Source of the DNA: Sclerotiophoma versabilis
Taxonomy: Eukaryota; Ascomycota; Dothideomycetes; Pleosporales; Didymellaceae
Length of the DNA: 64,000 bases
Assembly: GCA_012274445.1 (NCBI GenBank)
Contig: JAAROD010000080.1
Span: 496,001-560,000 of the forward strand
Reading direction: 5' to 3'
Position 1 is the stretch's first letter. Each line of letters opens with the position of its first letter. Both the position numbers and the translations under genes were made by a program. Below are positions 33,020 to 45,865 of the stretch, one piece after another. The notes beneath the pieces were generated by a model. That model was given only the letters and a program-made list of their open reading frames with translations. It made no database searches and was not told the origin of the DNA.

Positions 33020-36000
33020 TTAGGAGACACTGACGTTCGACGTGCTGACCGTCCTCTTCCATCCTCCCCATGTCCAACCGCCACCTGCGGCACCTTCCTT
33101 CTTGGCCTCGGGCACAGCAGCTGGTGTTGGTATCGGTGTTATTACTGGGCTTGCTGTCGCACTTGCAGTAGGCTGCGCACTCATGGTCCTCTTCAAACCT
33201 TCAAACTTTGCCTTCATCTCCTCGAGTTCTTGTCGCGCAACAGCCTCTGCGGTTTTTGCGTTCACAAGCTCAAGAAGCAGCTGCTCGTTGTCGGCTGGCG
33301 CATTGTTATCATTTGCGAGAATCGGCTGCATGGCGAGCGATGAAGACCGCTTATTGAATGTGACGGATGGTGGATGTTCGCGAGTTGATTTCTGCGACGC
33401 GGTGCGACCAAGACGTAACTCTCTCAATCCACCTGTAACACTTTCAGATGTAGTGCTCCTACTCAATGTAGGGGCAGTGCTGGATGATGTGTCGTCTGTA
33501 GCAGTCCAGCTTGCTGCCGCTGAGGCCTTGCGTGCGTTTTGTCGCAATTCATTGATCGTCTTCTCCTGCCTCTGATTCTGATTGTATGAATCCGCGAGAC
33601 GATTGCGTGTGTCTTTCAGCGCATCTCGTGCGATCTGGAGTTCAGCCTGACGGTCATCGAGCTCGCGAGCCAGCGCTTGTGCTCGTGATGTCTCTGAGGC
33701 TAGCTGTTCCTTGGTTCGTGTTAAGTTGTCACGAAGTAATTGTTTCGTCTCAAACATGGAAGAGGCGCGGTGATGCGTTTGTGTAACTGGGAATTGCGTT
33801 TCCAGTGCTTCCACTATGTCAGCATCATCTCCTGATAGATCTGATAATGGTTCGTTGCTAGCTGGGATATCGGTAGCAGCCGTGATGGTGGTCCTCCGTC
33901 GTGACGCGCGTGATGATGGTGTAGACAATGATAAGTCTTTCTTTCGAATCTTGTCAACGACAGACCGCACAACACGGTGGTCTTCTTTCCGATCCTCGCG
34001 CTGCTTCTGCAATGCTGCCTCCAGCTCGCTGTTCTGGCGCTGCAGCTGGCTCACGGACATAAGGAGCTGCTCGATCTGATAATGCAAGTCCCTGTCCTTC
34101 GCCGAGATACTTATGGCGACGGATACGTGTCCTGACTTTATCGACATGGTGTCTGCGTGAGAAGCACGAGAAATGTCTGTTAAAGCTGTGCTTTGAGTTG
34201 CCGCTGATGTGTCGGACTCAGCGGTCGAGTTCAATGTAGAAGCGAGGCTTTGTTTCGACGGTGTCCTTCTCAGGAAGCTGACGGGGCGTGAAGGCGCAGA
34301 CAGGCCCGGGCTGAGAGACACGGACTTAGTAGACGAATTAGAAGGGCCCCACAAGCGACCCAAAAACGACGTAGCGGATTTGTTGACTTGTTGCTTGGCG
34401 GATTCCTTCTCCTGCGCTTCCTTGTACTGCTGCTCTAATCCCTGCAACTTCTCTCGTGTGACATCGTTGGTGAACGAAACGAAGTCGCTGACCAGGTCGT
34501 CCGCTGAGTGTGCGTTTCGGCCGTAAGGATCCCACAGTTGGCGACCGAGTAGGAGTTGCATTACATCTTCCATCTCGGTCAGTGAGAGCAATTTGGCCTC
34601 GTTCCTCTTCATGAGCGCAAGAGCAACACGCATGATGGTTTCGGAGGCGCCCTCAGCAAAAAGGACGTCGTAAATGCGGAACAGCATAGGCAGAGGGCAT
34701 GTGACCGCAAAGAATGACAGAAACCACTGCGAGAGGTATGCGGATTCGATCTGCATATCCTCAAGGTGCAGCGCGAGATCTGGCATGTGCTGGCTGAGCA
34801 GCTTCTGAAACTGAAAGATGCGAAGGTGCAGACCTGAGAGGTCAGGCAGGAAGCAAGAGCGAAGGTCGTAGTCTTCCATGAGCCTGTTCAAATTAGCAGC
34901 TGCTGTGTAGTGAGTGACAGCATACATACCTAACAAGCACGCAGAAGGCTTCCTTGTCGCCCATTTGCATGAGAAGCGGACCGACGAGGAAACCTAGGCC
35001 CTGGCAGTACCCTATCTTGCTGTCATACAAGCTAAAGCACTTCAGCACGCGACCTAACATCTTCTGACCTTCGCCCTCCGGGTCTTTAAACATCTCGACA
35101 CCAGGAAAACTTCGACCAAGATCTTTGTTGATGATGTTCTCGTAAGGACTCGACTCTCCACACAACAAGTCGTATTGGTCCTCGATCAGCTTATCGCGTG
35201 ACCCGGACGCGCTCTGCCAGACAACACCTCGCAGCGGTGCAGGGATGCCGCCACGAATCTTGTTCAGACACAGCGTCGGCAACCGCTGCACTACTTGAGG
35301 GTAATCGCGGACAAGAGCTGCCCAGAACTCGAGCTCAGTCATGGGTGGTGGTGACGGCAGTTGAGAGAACCGAACATCTGAAGCATCGTTCTGCACAAGG
35401 CGCTTGAGCTGCTGGAAGGAGGGCGGCCGAGATTGACTACGAACGCGGGTACCTTTGAAGGTTGGCTTCATGCCTGCCTTGGAGTCGGACATCAGGGCCT
35501 CGTTTTCCTGTTCAAGACGCGCAAGGAGTAATGCCATGGCCTGCACATGTTAGCATGGTCAGCATGCCAGCAGAACGTGGAACCTACGTCGTCCTGGCCC
35601 TTGTGGTTCTGCTGTGTCTCCTTCTTCTCTAGCTCTGCCCAGTCCACCTTGGCATCTCCCGAACTATCGCTCCCACTTCTCGACCGTGTCGACTTAGGTG
35701 TCTCTTCTGCATCGACATCGTGGACTGACACAGTAGGACTACCCGAAGTGGGTTCAACAACACTAGCTTGACTCCGACGACGGCCGAATGCTTTATGGAT
35801 TTCGTCTGAACTTGGCCGTGAGGATAACGTCCGCTCCTCAACTACGATCTCTGGTCGTATGATGGACTCTCTAACATCATCATCGTTCGTACCGGCCTCT
35901 GACAGCGGCACAGTGACCATCGAGTCGGTCGGCAGCGGCGTGGAATCGACATGGGTTCTGGGCGGCCGCGGCTCCTCGACGGTGGGAGTTGTGACACTGT

Positions 36001-36037
36001 TCTCGACGTCCATAGTTGTGGCTGCCACTTCCGTCAT
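33020..36037 (-). CDS. gyp5: Rab GTPase-activating protein Gyp5 (TBC domain, coiled-coil tail)
   Basis: GAP for Ypt/Rab GTPases in ER-Golgi and polarised exocytosis (role from yeast Gyp5). Exons 36037-35588, 35540-34930 and 34883-33020 give 974 residues; introns both 46-47 nt with GTAGGT and GTATGT donors. N-terminal about 150 residues are acidic and S/T-rich. TBC domain about 240-470: KIRGGIPAPLRGVVWQ (244-), arginine finger motif IxxDxxR as INKDLGR with R293, glutamine finger YCQG at 328-331, then LSQWFLSFFAVTCPLP and RIYDVLFAEGA. After a serine-rich linker, long coiled coils (LHYQIEQLLMSVSQLQRQNS; LASETSRAQALARELDDRQ) run to near the end. The final residues are alanine/proline then glycine/tryptophan rich (GGGWTWGGWKR). 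The start ATG lies in exon 1; an upstream in-frame stretch is not family-like. Confidence 0.93.
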
Positions 36038-37263
36038 TGCGTGGGCGTTATGGGGCAAGCATCCAGCCTCGAACTGGTCAGTATGTGTGTACGCGCTGGT
36101 GTCGCGAGCGGTTTCGAATCGGCGGTTGCAGGTGGGGACCGCGGTCTGTGAGAGCAATGCGCAATGAAACACGCTACGAAACGCTTTCTACACCTACAAG
36201 ACGCAGCAGTAAGGAGCGACTACACGCAGACTGTAGAGACAAGAGAGGCGCTGAGCAGCTCTCGGCCTTGACATTCAGAAAGGAGCATCAGGAGGTCGCC
36301 ATTAGCTTAGCCTAGCTTGTCGCCCATTCGCGAATTGAAGGGTCCACTCACAGCTTGGCTGCAGCAACAGGGGTCCCTTCCCATTAATTGCTGCTCCGCA
36401 CACCGACATCATCGAGGCCAGAGCAGCGTCATAGGCTGACCGCCTTGTACAACGCGCTGCAATCGTGGTGAGCACGTTGTTTCCGCAACCGCCATCTTAT
36501 TTGCTCGCTTGCTGACATGTGTGAGGCATGCGCATGCACGAGGGAGACGTGGGAGTAAACACGCGCGCCGCCGCAAACGCGAGCTGCGGAAGGTGCGCCA
36601 ATCACAGAAAGTGCGACCGAACGTTGGCTGCAGCGCGCTAGCGCGCCTTCTAGCCGCAAGGCCGCCCCATCGACCCAGTTCTCACCGATTCTCACCAGCC
36701 TCGCCCAACGTTCCTCATAGTCATCGCGGTCGATCAAACAAAAAGGTTCACACATGCAGCCCTGTCGGCGCTCAGTCAGACTCCACTTTCATCAGTAATC
36801 CTAGAATATTTTTTTTCCACTTTTCTCAGACTGGGCTCGAAGCTGTTCGACATAACGGCCTCTTTCTACTGTCGAGTCTTCCTCGTTGGACCCCTAGTTC
36901 GTGCTCAGCTCGCATATATTCAAGACATCTCATCAACATTTTCTCTGAAATGCCTTATTAGCGCAGCTCCAAACGAGATCCTATGCCTCCGCACAATGGT
37001 CCAACTCCCTGCAGACCTAATACCTACAACAAGACATGAATGTGAATCTACTTCCAGTCGTGTCCTGCCGGTGGCAGTACGAAGCAAATTCGTCGATTCC
37101 CATGTTGGTCCAGGGTAATCGCCCCAAAAACCCACGACACTGATTTGTACCGATATCAGTATGCTGGCTACGCAGCAACCCCGCATAGCAACCTACACAG
37201 AAAATCCGATATTTCGGTTTAAGCACAGCGTCAGCTTCAGACCCTCAGTAGCAGTTGATCGCC
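36038..37263. other. Intergenic upstream of gyp5
   Basis: 1.2 kb holding the gyp5 promoter. GC-rich around 36,540-36,680, with a small palindrome near 36635 (GCGCGCTAGCGCGC). A frame of about 150 codons from 36509 is rich in R, H, P, S and looks non-coding. Confidence 0.5.
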
Positions 37264-37542
37264 ATGATGATTTTGCAACAAACGCTCCCGGATGCCAGTA
37301 TGATGAATATTAAAGATATGCCTACAGTATTACAGATTGGCAGCTACTGCACCATCTTCATCGGATGCGCCGTCTTACCGGGTATTTTCGTTCTGCTACT
37401 ACACTGCTCTTGCCTCGGACAGTGCGTTTGTCTGTCGCCCCTCCAGAAGCCAAAGTCAAGGCCCAATGAAGAGGCGGCTCTTGCGGATGATACAACCTCA
37501 AAGCCATTGCTTCGACGAACAAACTCAATGTCTTTACTTTAA
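37264..37542 (+). CDS. Possible small membrane protein, 92 residues
   Basis: Weakly supported. From the ATG at 37264 (context CGCCATGATG) a 92-residue frame encodes one hydrophobic segment (about 23-46, IGSYCTIFIGCAVLPGIFVL) followed by a cysteine cluster (HCSCLGQCVC) and a hydrophilic tail with KPKSRP and RRTNSMS. The hydrophobic-plus-Cys arrangement suggests a single-pass, possibly palmitoylated peptide. No homologue recognised and no splice evidence. It could be chance. Confidence 0.3.
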   Translation: MMILQQTLPDASMMNIKDMPTVLQIGSYCTIFIGCAVLPGIFVLLLHCSCLGQCVCLSPLQKPKSRPNEEAALADDTTSKPLLRRTNSMSLL

Positions 37543-38034
37543 GGACCTCGATCAAAAGTACCAGATTGACTTCGATGCTCCATGCAAGCTCAGGACTCTT
37601 CATAGCTGCAACCTTCGACCTTCAACACTCATCGCCACAATGCTACACATCTCAGTCTTCCTTCACGACTCGTCCTGGCCTTGCGATGATCGATCGTATC
37701 GTTGTACTCGGCACCCGTCATGACTTTACCTTTACCTTTTGCGCCCCACATTTATTACCTTTCTATGAGTGCTCCAACATACCTAGTGCTGGCGTTCCTG
37801 GGCTCTGCTTCGCAAAGAAGGCAAGGTCGGAGACTGGGGTGGCATAGGTTAAGGATGGAAGCAAGTGTGTCACCGTGCAGTAGTGAAATCCTTGAGGTAA
37901 TGGAAAGGGAAGAACAGAGGTTAATTATCAATGGTAAGCCCTTGGGCTCACGATGAGCTATAGACCGAAGGATTTGCACAAATTATACATTATACTATGT
38001 CTTTTCACAAATAGCAACGGCTTCACCCGCAGTC
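37543..38034. other. Intergenic, no gene seen
   Basis: 492 bp between the doubtful small frame and the 3' end of the PAN-repeat gene. Nothing recognised. Confidence 0.5.
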
Positions 38035-39555
38035 TTATGCATCAAGACCACAATAGTCCTTCGACTTCTCCCTTACATACACGTTCCTCCACTGTGTGTT
38101 TCCCAAGCCGTAGTTATCACGCCTAAAGTATCCCTGGTTAGTCCTTGGGAACAGGATAACCGTGCCAGACTGCCAGCCACCGCTTGCCGGAGCCTTTTTA
38201 GGCTCAGCCTTGTTCTTCCAGCATAAGTTCATCTGCGTTCCGACTTGGCCTCCTCCCAGGGCCTGGTAGTATGACGGGCTGATTTGGACATCAGAGCCTA
38301 CGGAGTCTTGAAACCATCCAAGCGTCGCAAGGTAGCCTGAGCTATCGCCAACTTCCAGAAAGTACGACTGACCCTGTGTGGCTTCTTGGTAGTATTCGAA
38401 GGATATTTCATAGACGGTGCGGGGAGTGGTCGGGAACCTGAGTACGGTTGAGACACCGTAGCGTGGGTTGCTTCCGGTAAGAGTCATGCTGAACAGATTT
38501 GTCTCCTTTGAGACTTGCGTGTCGGCTGGCTCACCTGGATTTACCTCAGTTTGTGTAAGATCGAGCGGCTTCTCCAATGATTTGCGGCCAGTCCAGACCC
38601 AAGAAGCTGCAGATGCAGTGTTGAGTTGATCCTTCAGGTAACAGCGACCAGAAGAGTACGAGACATCAATGCATCCGGTCGTCGAATCACAAGCATCCAT
38701 ACAAGCTTCGAATGTGGACGTGTCGAGCGACGAGAGATCGCCGCCCCAGTAGTCAGTGCTGCATTCGATGATATAGGATCCTCCGTTCTTGGCAGAGTAA
38801 GTTTGCTTGTCGTCTTTGTTGTTCTCGCAGGAAAGACCGGCAACGAAGGGTTTGGCGCCTACAAGAGTGGCAGTCCAGACTTGTGCAGAATCCAGAGGGG
38901 TCGTCACGGTGTGCTTGAGGTAGCACGCTCCGTCGACGTAGCTTTAGCACAATACTGTCAGTGGTGCTACTAGTATGTAATGGAATCGCACTTACGATAC
39001 ATCTACGCAGTTTTTGGTCGTAGCACAAGTCTCTATGCAAGCCTCGAAAGTCTGGGTGCTGGTGGAAGTAAGGTCATTGCCAAAGTAGTCTTTGCCGCAA
39101 ACGATCTTGAAGTCACCCTTCGACGACGTATACGTTGTACCGTCGCTCGAACTATCCGATTCGCAAGTCAAGCCTTTCTTGAGGTTCGTCCTTTTGGCTG
39201 ACCAGACGCCGCTGTTGGACATTGCGGGCGTCAACTTGCTCTTTAGGTAACAGGAAGTGTCACCATACGCCACAGAGACGCACTTGGTATCGGTCCTACA
39301 GGCTTCGAGGCAGCTCTGGAATGTGTCGGCCTGGAGTGAACGGAGATCACCGCCGTAGTAATCAGTTCCACAAGTGACCTCAAAAATGCTACTGACATCC
39401 TCATTATCAGCTGGCGACCATGTGAAGACTGTGCCCGGTGCTTTGCCGAGACAAGTTGGGGCATCGGTCTGTGGTGTGAGAATCTGTGGTAGAACAGCGC
39501 CATGCACAACAGCAGTCATGGCAATAGCGGATGCGGCGAAAGAGAGAACAGCCAT
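38035..39555 (-). CDS. Secreted protein with three PAN/Apple-like repeats
   Basis: Likely extracellular or cell-wall protein of unknown function. Exons 39555-38996 and 38941-38035 (54-nt intron) give 488 residues. Signal peptide about 1-19 (MAVLSFAASAIAMTAVVHG). Three related cysteine modules follow at intervals of 91 and 94 residues: CGTDYYGGDL (from C62), CGKDYFGNDL (from C153) and CSTDYWGGDL (from C247). Each continues with TF-x-x-C-x-x-x-C, a C-V/I-x-V/D string and CYLK, the pattern of PAN_4/Apple domains, which bind carbohydrate or protein. The intron falls inside module 2. The C-terminal about 190 residues (from about 300) look like a beta-sandwich: YEISFEYYQEATQGQSYFLE and LCWKNKAEPKK. 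No GPI signal or membrane helix at the end. Same-type modules occur in fungal effectors and glycoproteins; role here unproven. Confidence 0.85.
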
Positions 39556-41789
39556 GGTGAAGCAAGGCTTTGAGGTAGAAATGAGTGACAGTAAGTGCTA
39601 CGAAGGGAAAAGGACAGGATGAAGCTCGAATGAGCTCGGAAGACGAAGGCGAGATCTGCTTTGGTGCTCTGCAAGAGAGAAGGTTCTACGGTCTTATACC
39701 GCAATGGATTACAGGTAGGACTACGTTTCGCTCCCATCTAATTACGGCACCCACAGGCTGTGGCGCGAAAGTTTCGTAAACATTTCGGCGGGCGCGAGGT
39801 ACAGCTCACTCATAGTGTGCCACAACAAGAGCTAGCAATATTGAAGCTGAAGTCGAGCCACGTGAGGAGATACGACAAGGTGCGCCTCCAGACCTGAGTG
39901 TTAAGCGAATGGGTTATAGACGACAAGGAGGGAAAGAATGGGCGAATTCTAGACTCCTGATCAGTAAGTCTAGGCCTAATCGGGTCAGTGACCCACATCG
40001 TCGTCTACACTTCCCCTTTCTAAAGAAGCCACCTGTGAAAGCCACCTACAAGAAGCACGCTGAACGCCGATACATACAAATGAGTAGAAGCACCGGAAAA
40101 GATGATTTCGGAACTTATTGGTAAGGTAGCCGGTGCTTGGTGCACCCCTGAGCTATCAAAGGACGGATCGATTACTTCTCGAATTTTTTGAAACCCACTG
40201 CGCTTCTCAGTCCAAACTGATCGAGGACAAACTTAACTCATTTCAGGCCCCATATCAACGTCTCTCTTGCAAAATGGAAGAGTGCAACACGAGGCGTCCA
40301 AGGAATTGCCCAGTGCCACACCCGGGCATTTGACTAAGTTCCACTAGGTCACGCTGGCAGAACAAACACGACGTGGCTACCATGCTAGTCTTCTCTGCAT
40401 AATCAGCCGTGATCATTCCACTTTGATCGCGTGAAATCGTTAATGCTTGCGAGATACCACACCGAAGTCTCCAGTTGGTCATTTGCCGAGGTCTTCAAAA
40501 AAAAACATTTGCATCGCGCGCATGTCTCGTCTCTATTCTCTGATTTCAAACAATGTCCACGAAACTGCATGACGACGGGAAAAGCGAACTTGTATCCACT
40601 AAGACCGTAGTTTGACGGCTCCTGCTGTTTTTCATACCACGCTTCTGCCTTTGACCTTTGGAAATAACCAACCGAGCACGTGTGGAATTGCTGTTACTTT
40701 GTACAATACTTCACCAATGGCTCATATACTCTGCTCTCTTAGGACGTTATCGTCTCAAGATCATGTGTCCTTCCTCTTCTCTTCTCTTGTGAAGATCAAG
40801 ACAACCATGGTGATGAATTTGAGACAAACGGAAAGCTGAGCCTAAGCCCATCAAAACTCATCCACTACACGCCTGATAAAGCAAGACAAAGCCTCGTTGT
40901 TCATCGTCAACGTACGATTCCAAAGGTACTATTTCGCATTCGCTGTGTCAACTTGTAGTGTATACTATCACGCTTGCAGCCTTCTATCTTGTTAGACATC
41001 ACTTCTTTCTTACACTTCGAATAATGCTGGTCAAGAACATGTGCCTGCCATTTCAAAAGGAAAGTACTAATAGTACAACGGAGGTCCTCTGCTCCTCGAA
41101 CACACTGCTACCTTGACGTCATGTCTACCGTCTCTCCGTTCTGCTGAGACGCATCCGCAATGCAATCAAAGCATACAATGCACTTGCGCAAAGTAGAGGA
41201 TGAGATAGCAACCAACGTAGGAGTTGTGCCTGCTCTGTTTCTCTCTTCGACAAAACTCGTTTGCCAGTACGTACGCAAGGATATTCGCATACCGCCGGGG
41301 CGGTCCTTCCTTCAAAGCCATAATGTGCGCAACAGCTTTGTTTCCCAAAGGCCAGCTTCTTGGAATATGTTCTTGTTTCCGAAACACTTCACAGGAGGCT
41401 CACAGTGAGTGGTCGAACGACAACTGGAACACTACATGAAGAAGAAACGAAGTTCAAAAACAAACTCTCATTCTCTTGATTGCATGTCGTTGCTCTTTTG
41501 TTTTGCACGCCTCAACCCCAACAGCAAATGACCAACGATCTCGACCATATCCCTCTTCGCGTGCCAACTCAAACCTGGGGGCGAGTCGAGGCGCGCTTGG
41601 AAAGCATGGGAGTCCGCGGGCTTTCGACGCTGATTTGGTATCCGCAGCAAGACAGAAGCTAAAACGTAACAAATAGCCGTGTCTGAGAGGACGGGATGGA
41701 AGAAGCTTCCGTGAAACGCCACACCCAATGCCCGTAGTGATGATCGTATCCAAAACCCGAAAAACGCCAATCCCACACCAAACTCTCAC
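39556..41789. other. Intergenic, 2.2 kb without a gene
   Basis: Contains the PAN-repeat gene promoter on the left and the ppc89 3' flank on the right. All frames are short, overlapping and without recognisable features. No tRNA, repeat family or transposon ends were seen. Confidence 0.55.
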
Positions 41790-44700
41790 TTAATGAACCC
41801 GTCCCCATCCCTCAGGGATCTCGCTATCTTCGAACCCTTCCCACGGCAACTCCTCCGTCTCGTCGTCCTGGATAGTCTTCCTGATCGCATCCTTCCCAAA
41901 CCCATCACCCCCAGTCTCCTCACTCTCACTCTCATCCACAAAGCTGCGGATTGTAACGCGCTTGCCCTGGCCCTTCCTGCCCCTCTCCATCTCAACATGA
42001 CTCATATCCACATCCGCGTTGATCCCCTCCTTCGCATCTTCAGCACGAATCTGCTCTGTGATGTCCTCGACATCCTGCTCTGTGATCTCGCCATCCGCAG
42101 CCTGACCCTCAAGCACGTCGTACAAGTTATAGATCTGAGCATCTTTGATCTCGAGACGGCGCAGGGTTTCTTGGATGTTCACGTTGAGCTCGGTGCGCTT
42201 GCGGGCGCCCTGGCTGGCATCGTGCATCTCGAGTATAGCGCGGAGCGCGGCAAGCTCAATATGCAGGTGTGCGCGCTCGTCTTGGAGCTCTTTCACAACG
42301 AAGGCGAGGGCTTCTTTGGGGGAGCGTGCGGGACGGAGGGTGGCGTCGACTTCATCGGGCATGCGAGAGGAAACTGGTACGAGGCGGGGGACGCGGAGGG
42401 CGGATGTTGACGAGGTGAGGCCTTCACGGCGGCAGACGGTGCAATTGGCGTTGTCATGGTTCTTGTCGTGCTTGGAAATGGTGGTAGCGGTGACGGATGG
42501 CCTCCGGGATTCAATCTTGATGTCAGGAACGATGAAGGCGGATGTCATTTCGGTAGGAGCGCTACGGCGGCGACGGCTGGTATTGCTGTGCATGGAGAGG
42601 TCCTTCGTCTGAGTAGCCTCGGTGTCGGCGTCCAGATTCGACATGTTGCCAGTGACGTCGTCGTCGAACTGGGATGCCGTGGTGCGACGCGTCGCGTCCT
42701 TGAGCGATGACTTGCGGACCAAGGATGGTCTACGCTCGCTCCTAGCAGAAAAAACGGACCTGATTGTGTCCTCACGGGGCTGTCGCTGCGAGCGAACGGT
42801 GTCATCGCGAATTGTCTGCTGGACTGGACCGGAAGAGGCATGACGTGCGTTGGCGCGTTCCTCCTCCAGCTGGCGACGGAGCTGGGCAATAACATCGCTA
42901 CCGATGAAGCTCAGCTCAGTCAAATCCAAGTCAGCAGGTCGCTGGATAGTGACGGCCGGCTTCGAAGACTGAACGCTACGCGACATGTACGGAGTTCCAT
43001 GAGGCTTGAGAGAGAGATCCGTTGTCGACTCGACATCACTGTCCACATGCGCATTCTTATTAGCGAGAGAGACAGGAAAGCTTGGTCGAGTGTCTGCTGG
43101 CAAGGACCTGCTAAAGTCTTTCCTTGAAACGCCTGTGTACTCCATGCGGGGGCTCCCGTGGGCATGGCTGGATTGCACAAGCTCAGCTCGGCTGTTGCGG
43201 GACTCTTGCTGAACGTGGCTCTTGATACGGGAGCGTGTGTCCTCGCGACGGTAGCTGGGCTTCCGCTGAAGAGTGTCCTGGCGTGTGTTCTCCCTCTGCT
43301 GCTCGTTCGCCTCACGAATGTTCAGCACTTCGCGTGTCAGATCCAGAGTCTGCCTGGCAGCCGCCTCGCGTTGCTGGACCTTGCGCCTCAGCTGATCCTG
43401 CTTCCTGGCCCACTTCTCGTAGTCATCCTCGCGTTGAGCAGCAAGTTGGGCAAGCTCATGGCGGAGATTTTCGTTGTCCAGTCGCATTGCCTCGTTCGTC
43501 TGCTCCTGGGTTGCGTCTTGGAAGTGTCGAATGGTCTCGTCGCGACGGTCGACTTGTGCTTTCAGGGCGGATTCCTGGCGCCCCCACTTCTTGATCTCCT
43601 CGTGGCGCTTTGACTTCATGCTAGCCAACTGTGACTTCAGAGTCTCGTTATCTGCCTGAAGGCGCGCGAACTCAGCCTTCTCTTGACGCGCTTTGCGGAG
43701 CTCAACATCCTGACGGGCAAGCTGCTGAGTGTTCTCATCTTGCTGAGCGCGAATGCGAGCCAACTCGACATTCAAGGTCGCGTTCTCCTTCTCAGTCGCG
43801 TTTGCCGCCTGACTAAATTGCTGCCGAAGCTGCACAGTCTCCTCACGATGGTGCGAAATCTCCTGATTTAGCTGATCACGAAGCTCCTCGTTATCGCCTC
43901 TGAGAGACTCAATCTCCTGACGAAGCGCGTCGTTCTCTTCGACCAAAGCTAGCTTCTCGTTCTTGAGCTCTTCGCAGGTCTGGAAGGCAACGCCCAGCTG
44001 GTTTGTCATGTTGTCGCGCTCGGTGGTCAACCGTTTTTTCTCGATCTCAAGAACTGCAACTTTCCGGTCGGCGCGGTCGAGCTTCGTTCGGAGTGTCTGT
44101 ACAGTCGCGTCGAGGCCTGTTGACAACTTAGCAACCTATTGCGTCCATAATGATGGATCCAATACTTACGCGTTTTCTCGACTTTCCAATGCCCTTTGCC
44201 AGCATCCGAGTCATTCGCACTATCACTTCGTCGCGACTTCTCATATGCCTGAGCGTTGGCCCTGAGCTCGATTAACTCAAGATCCTGCTCCTCGATCCTT
44301 CTTTCCTGCTCAGATCGCTCAGATTCTATCTGGGCAACCTTCTCTTGCAGCTGCTGAAGCGCAGAGAAGATAGCCTTTTCCTCGTCGGGAATAGGTACAC
44401 TGTCAATGGGAATGTGGTTAGGAAGACGCCCACCGCCGGGAGGAGCGGCGAAGCGCGAGCGTGATGTAGTGCTCTTTGAGAAGACAGGCGTGCCATCCTC
44501 GAATACACCAGACACCAGCTCAGTCAGGTTGGGCAGGTCAGGCAGGATAAACGACTGCGCAGTCGCGTTCTGGGCGGTCGAAGGGCGCGATCGAGGCTTC
44601 GCGTTGGCACGTGTGGCTTCCTCCACAATGCCGTCCATCTGAAGGGACGTCTGACGGCTCCTGTTGCCCCAGCGTGTGTTCTTGGTTGAGTTGACAGTCA

Positions 44701-45394
44701 ATGTGGGCGGGCGGTCCTGCATGAAAGACGACTCATCATCAGACAGCTTTGCGTGAAGCTGAGCGAGAGAGTTACGCTTATTTTCTTTCGCTGGCATAGA
44801 TGGAGAGTTGCGCTTGCTAGCAGGACGCGGTGAAGCGGTATCAAGGTCGTTGCGCGAGGCGCGTCGAATCTGTGCGTCGCGTCGCAGGCTTCCAGTTTCG
44901 GCGATATACGACTTACGCGTCCTGTTTGTAGGCGGTGTGATGTCGTAAAGGCTGTGGAATGCGGAGCTCTGCCTGACCGGTGTGCTGCGGTTGCTGTGGT
45001 GAAGGCCACGCGCCTGCTCGACGGAGATGCTCTCCTCGTCTGAGATGCTGTGGTCGAAGTCGCCGAACTCTTTGTTTACCATGGACGTATCGGGGTTGAT
45101 CTGCTCGGAGCGCAACGGCTGCCATGAGGTCATCTTTTTCGCGGTCGAGCGAATGCGCGGGTACTGCGGCAATGTGTTGGTCTCGTCGGCGAAGTTTTGT
45201 TGTGTTGACATAAGAACGTCAGGGTTGTTGAAGAAGTTGGACGTCTCGGTGCCGAACCCTGAGTGCTTAGTAGGGTTGGAGTCGCTAGGCGGCGGTGACG
45301 GCGACGGAATGCTTCGCGGGCTGTGGCTCAGGCTGCGCGACAGCTCACGAATAGTGCGCGCCTTCCCAATGCTTGTGGGAGGGGAAGACTGCAT
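41790..45394 (-). CDS. ppc89: Spindle pole body coiled-coil protein Ppc89 (Cep57-type)
   Basis: Structural spindle-pole-body protein related to fission yeast Ppc89. Exons 45394-44170 and 44116-41790 (53-nt GTAAGT intron) give 1183 residues. N-terminal about 370 residues are disordered, S/T/R-rich, with the family-typical NFFNNPDVLM and LPDLPNLTELVSGVFEDGTP. A long coiled coil runs from about 365 to 690 (ALQQLQEKVAQIESERSEQE; then repeated heptads rich in E, Q, R). After a second disordered part comes the cysteine motif NANCTVCRREG (CTVC at 967-970), matching the Cep57 microtubule-binding region of fungi, then a final coiled coil (FVVKELQDERAHLHIELAAL) and an acidic end with PWEGFEDSEIPEGWG. 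The start is the first ATG (45394), but the frame stays open upstream to a TCCTAG acceptor-like site, so a short upstream exon is possible. Confidence 0.85.
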
Positions 45395-45865
45395 TGTGTT
45401 GGTGTGAGGTGAGGCTGCAGAGGCAGCTCGGGCAGCAGTGTTTGTGCTGCGTCGCGTCCAAAACACGCGTCTAGGATATAAGTAGAAGAGATGTTCTGCT
45501 AGAACTACAAGAGCATTGACAAGTATCCAACCGTCCGTGAAAGCTGGAGTTCAAGGACAACCTGGGTGTCAGCGGCAGGTGCGGGTGATGTTGACTCGGG
45601 ACGGCATCATAACATTGAGTAAACAGCGCCATCCTCGCTAATGCGGGCGCTATGTGCACCACAACACCACCCAATCACAGGCCTTCAGCCCAGCACTCCT
45701 GAAACTAGGCTGACCGCTCGGAAAACGGACTGGCCAACAGTTCGCAATGACGAGATCGTGACTTTTGAATAGCGCCATGTGAGCATCTGTTCTAGCACTC
45801 TAGCCTATTCGTCGCACTTCGTTCTTCCACTACTTCCCCATGTCTTTGGGGCCTCCTGTCTCTGC
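45395..45865. other. Intergenic between iks1 and ppc89
   Basis: 471 bp, 3' flank of iks1 and promoter of ppc89 (both minus strand). May contain an unannotated first exon of ppc89. Nothing else seen. Confidence 0.5.

Noticed and set aside
36509..36961. 150-codon plus-strand frame upstream of gyp5
   Set aside because: Composition dominated by R, H, P, S in a GC-rich promoter, no domain or splice logic; looks like a chance frame.
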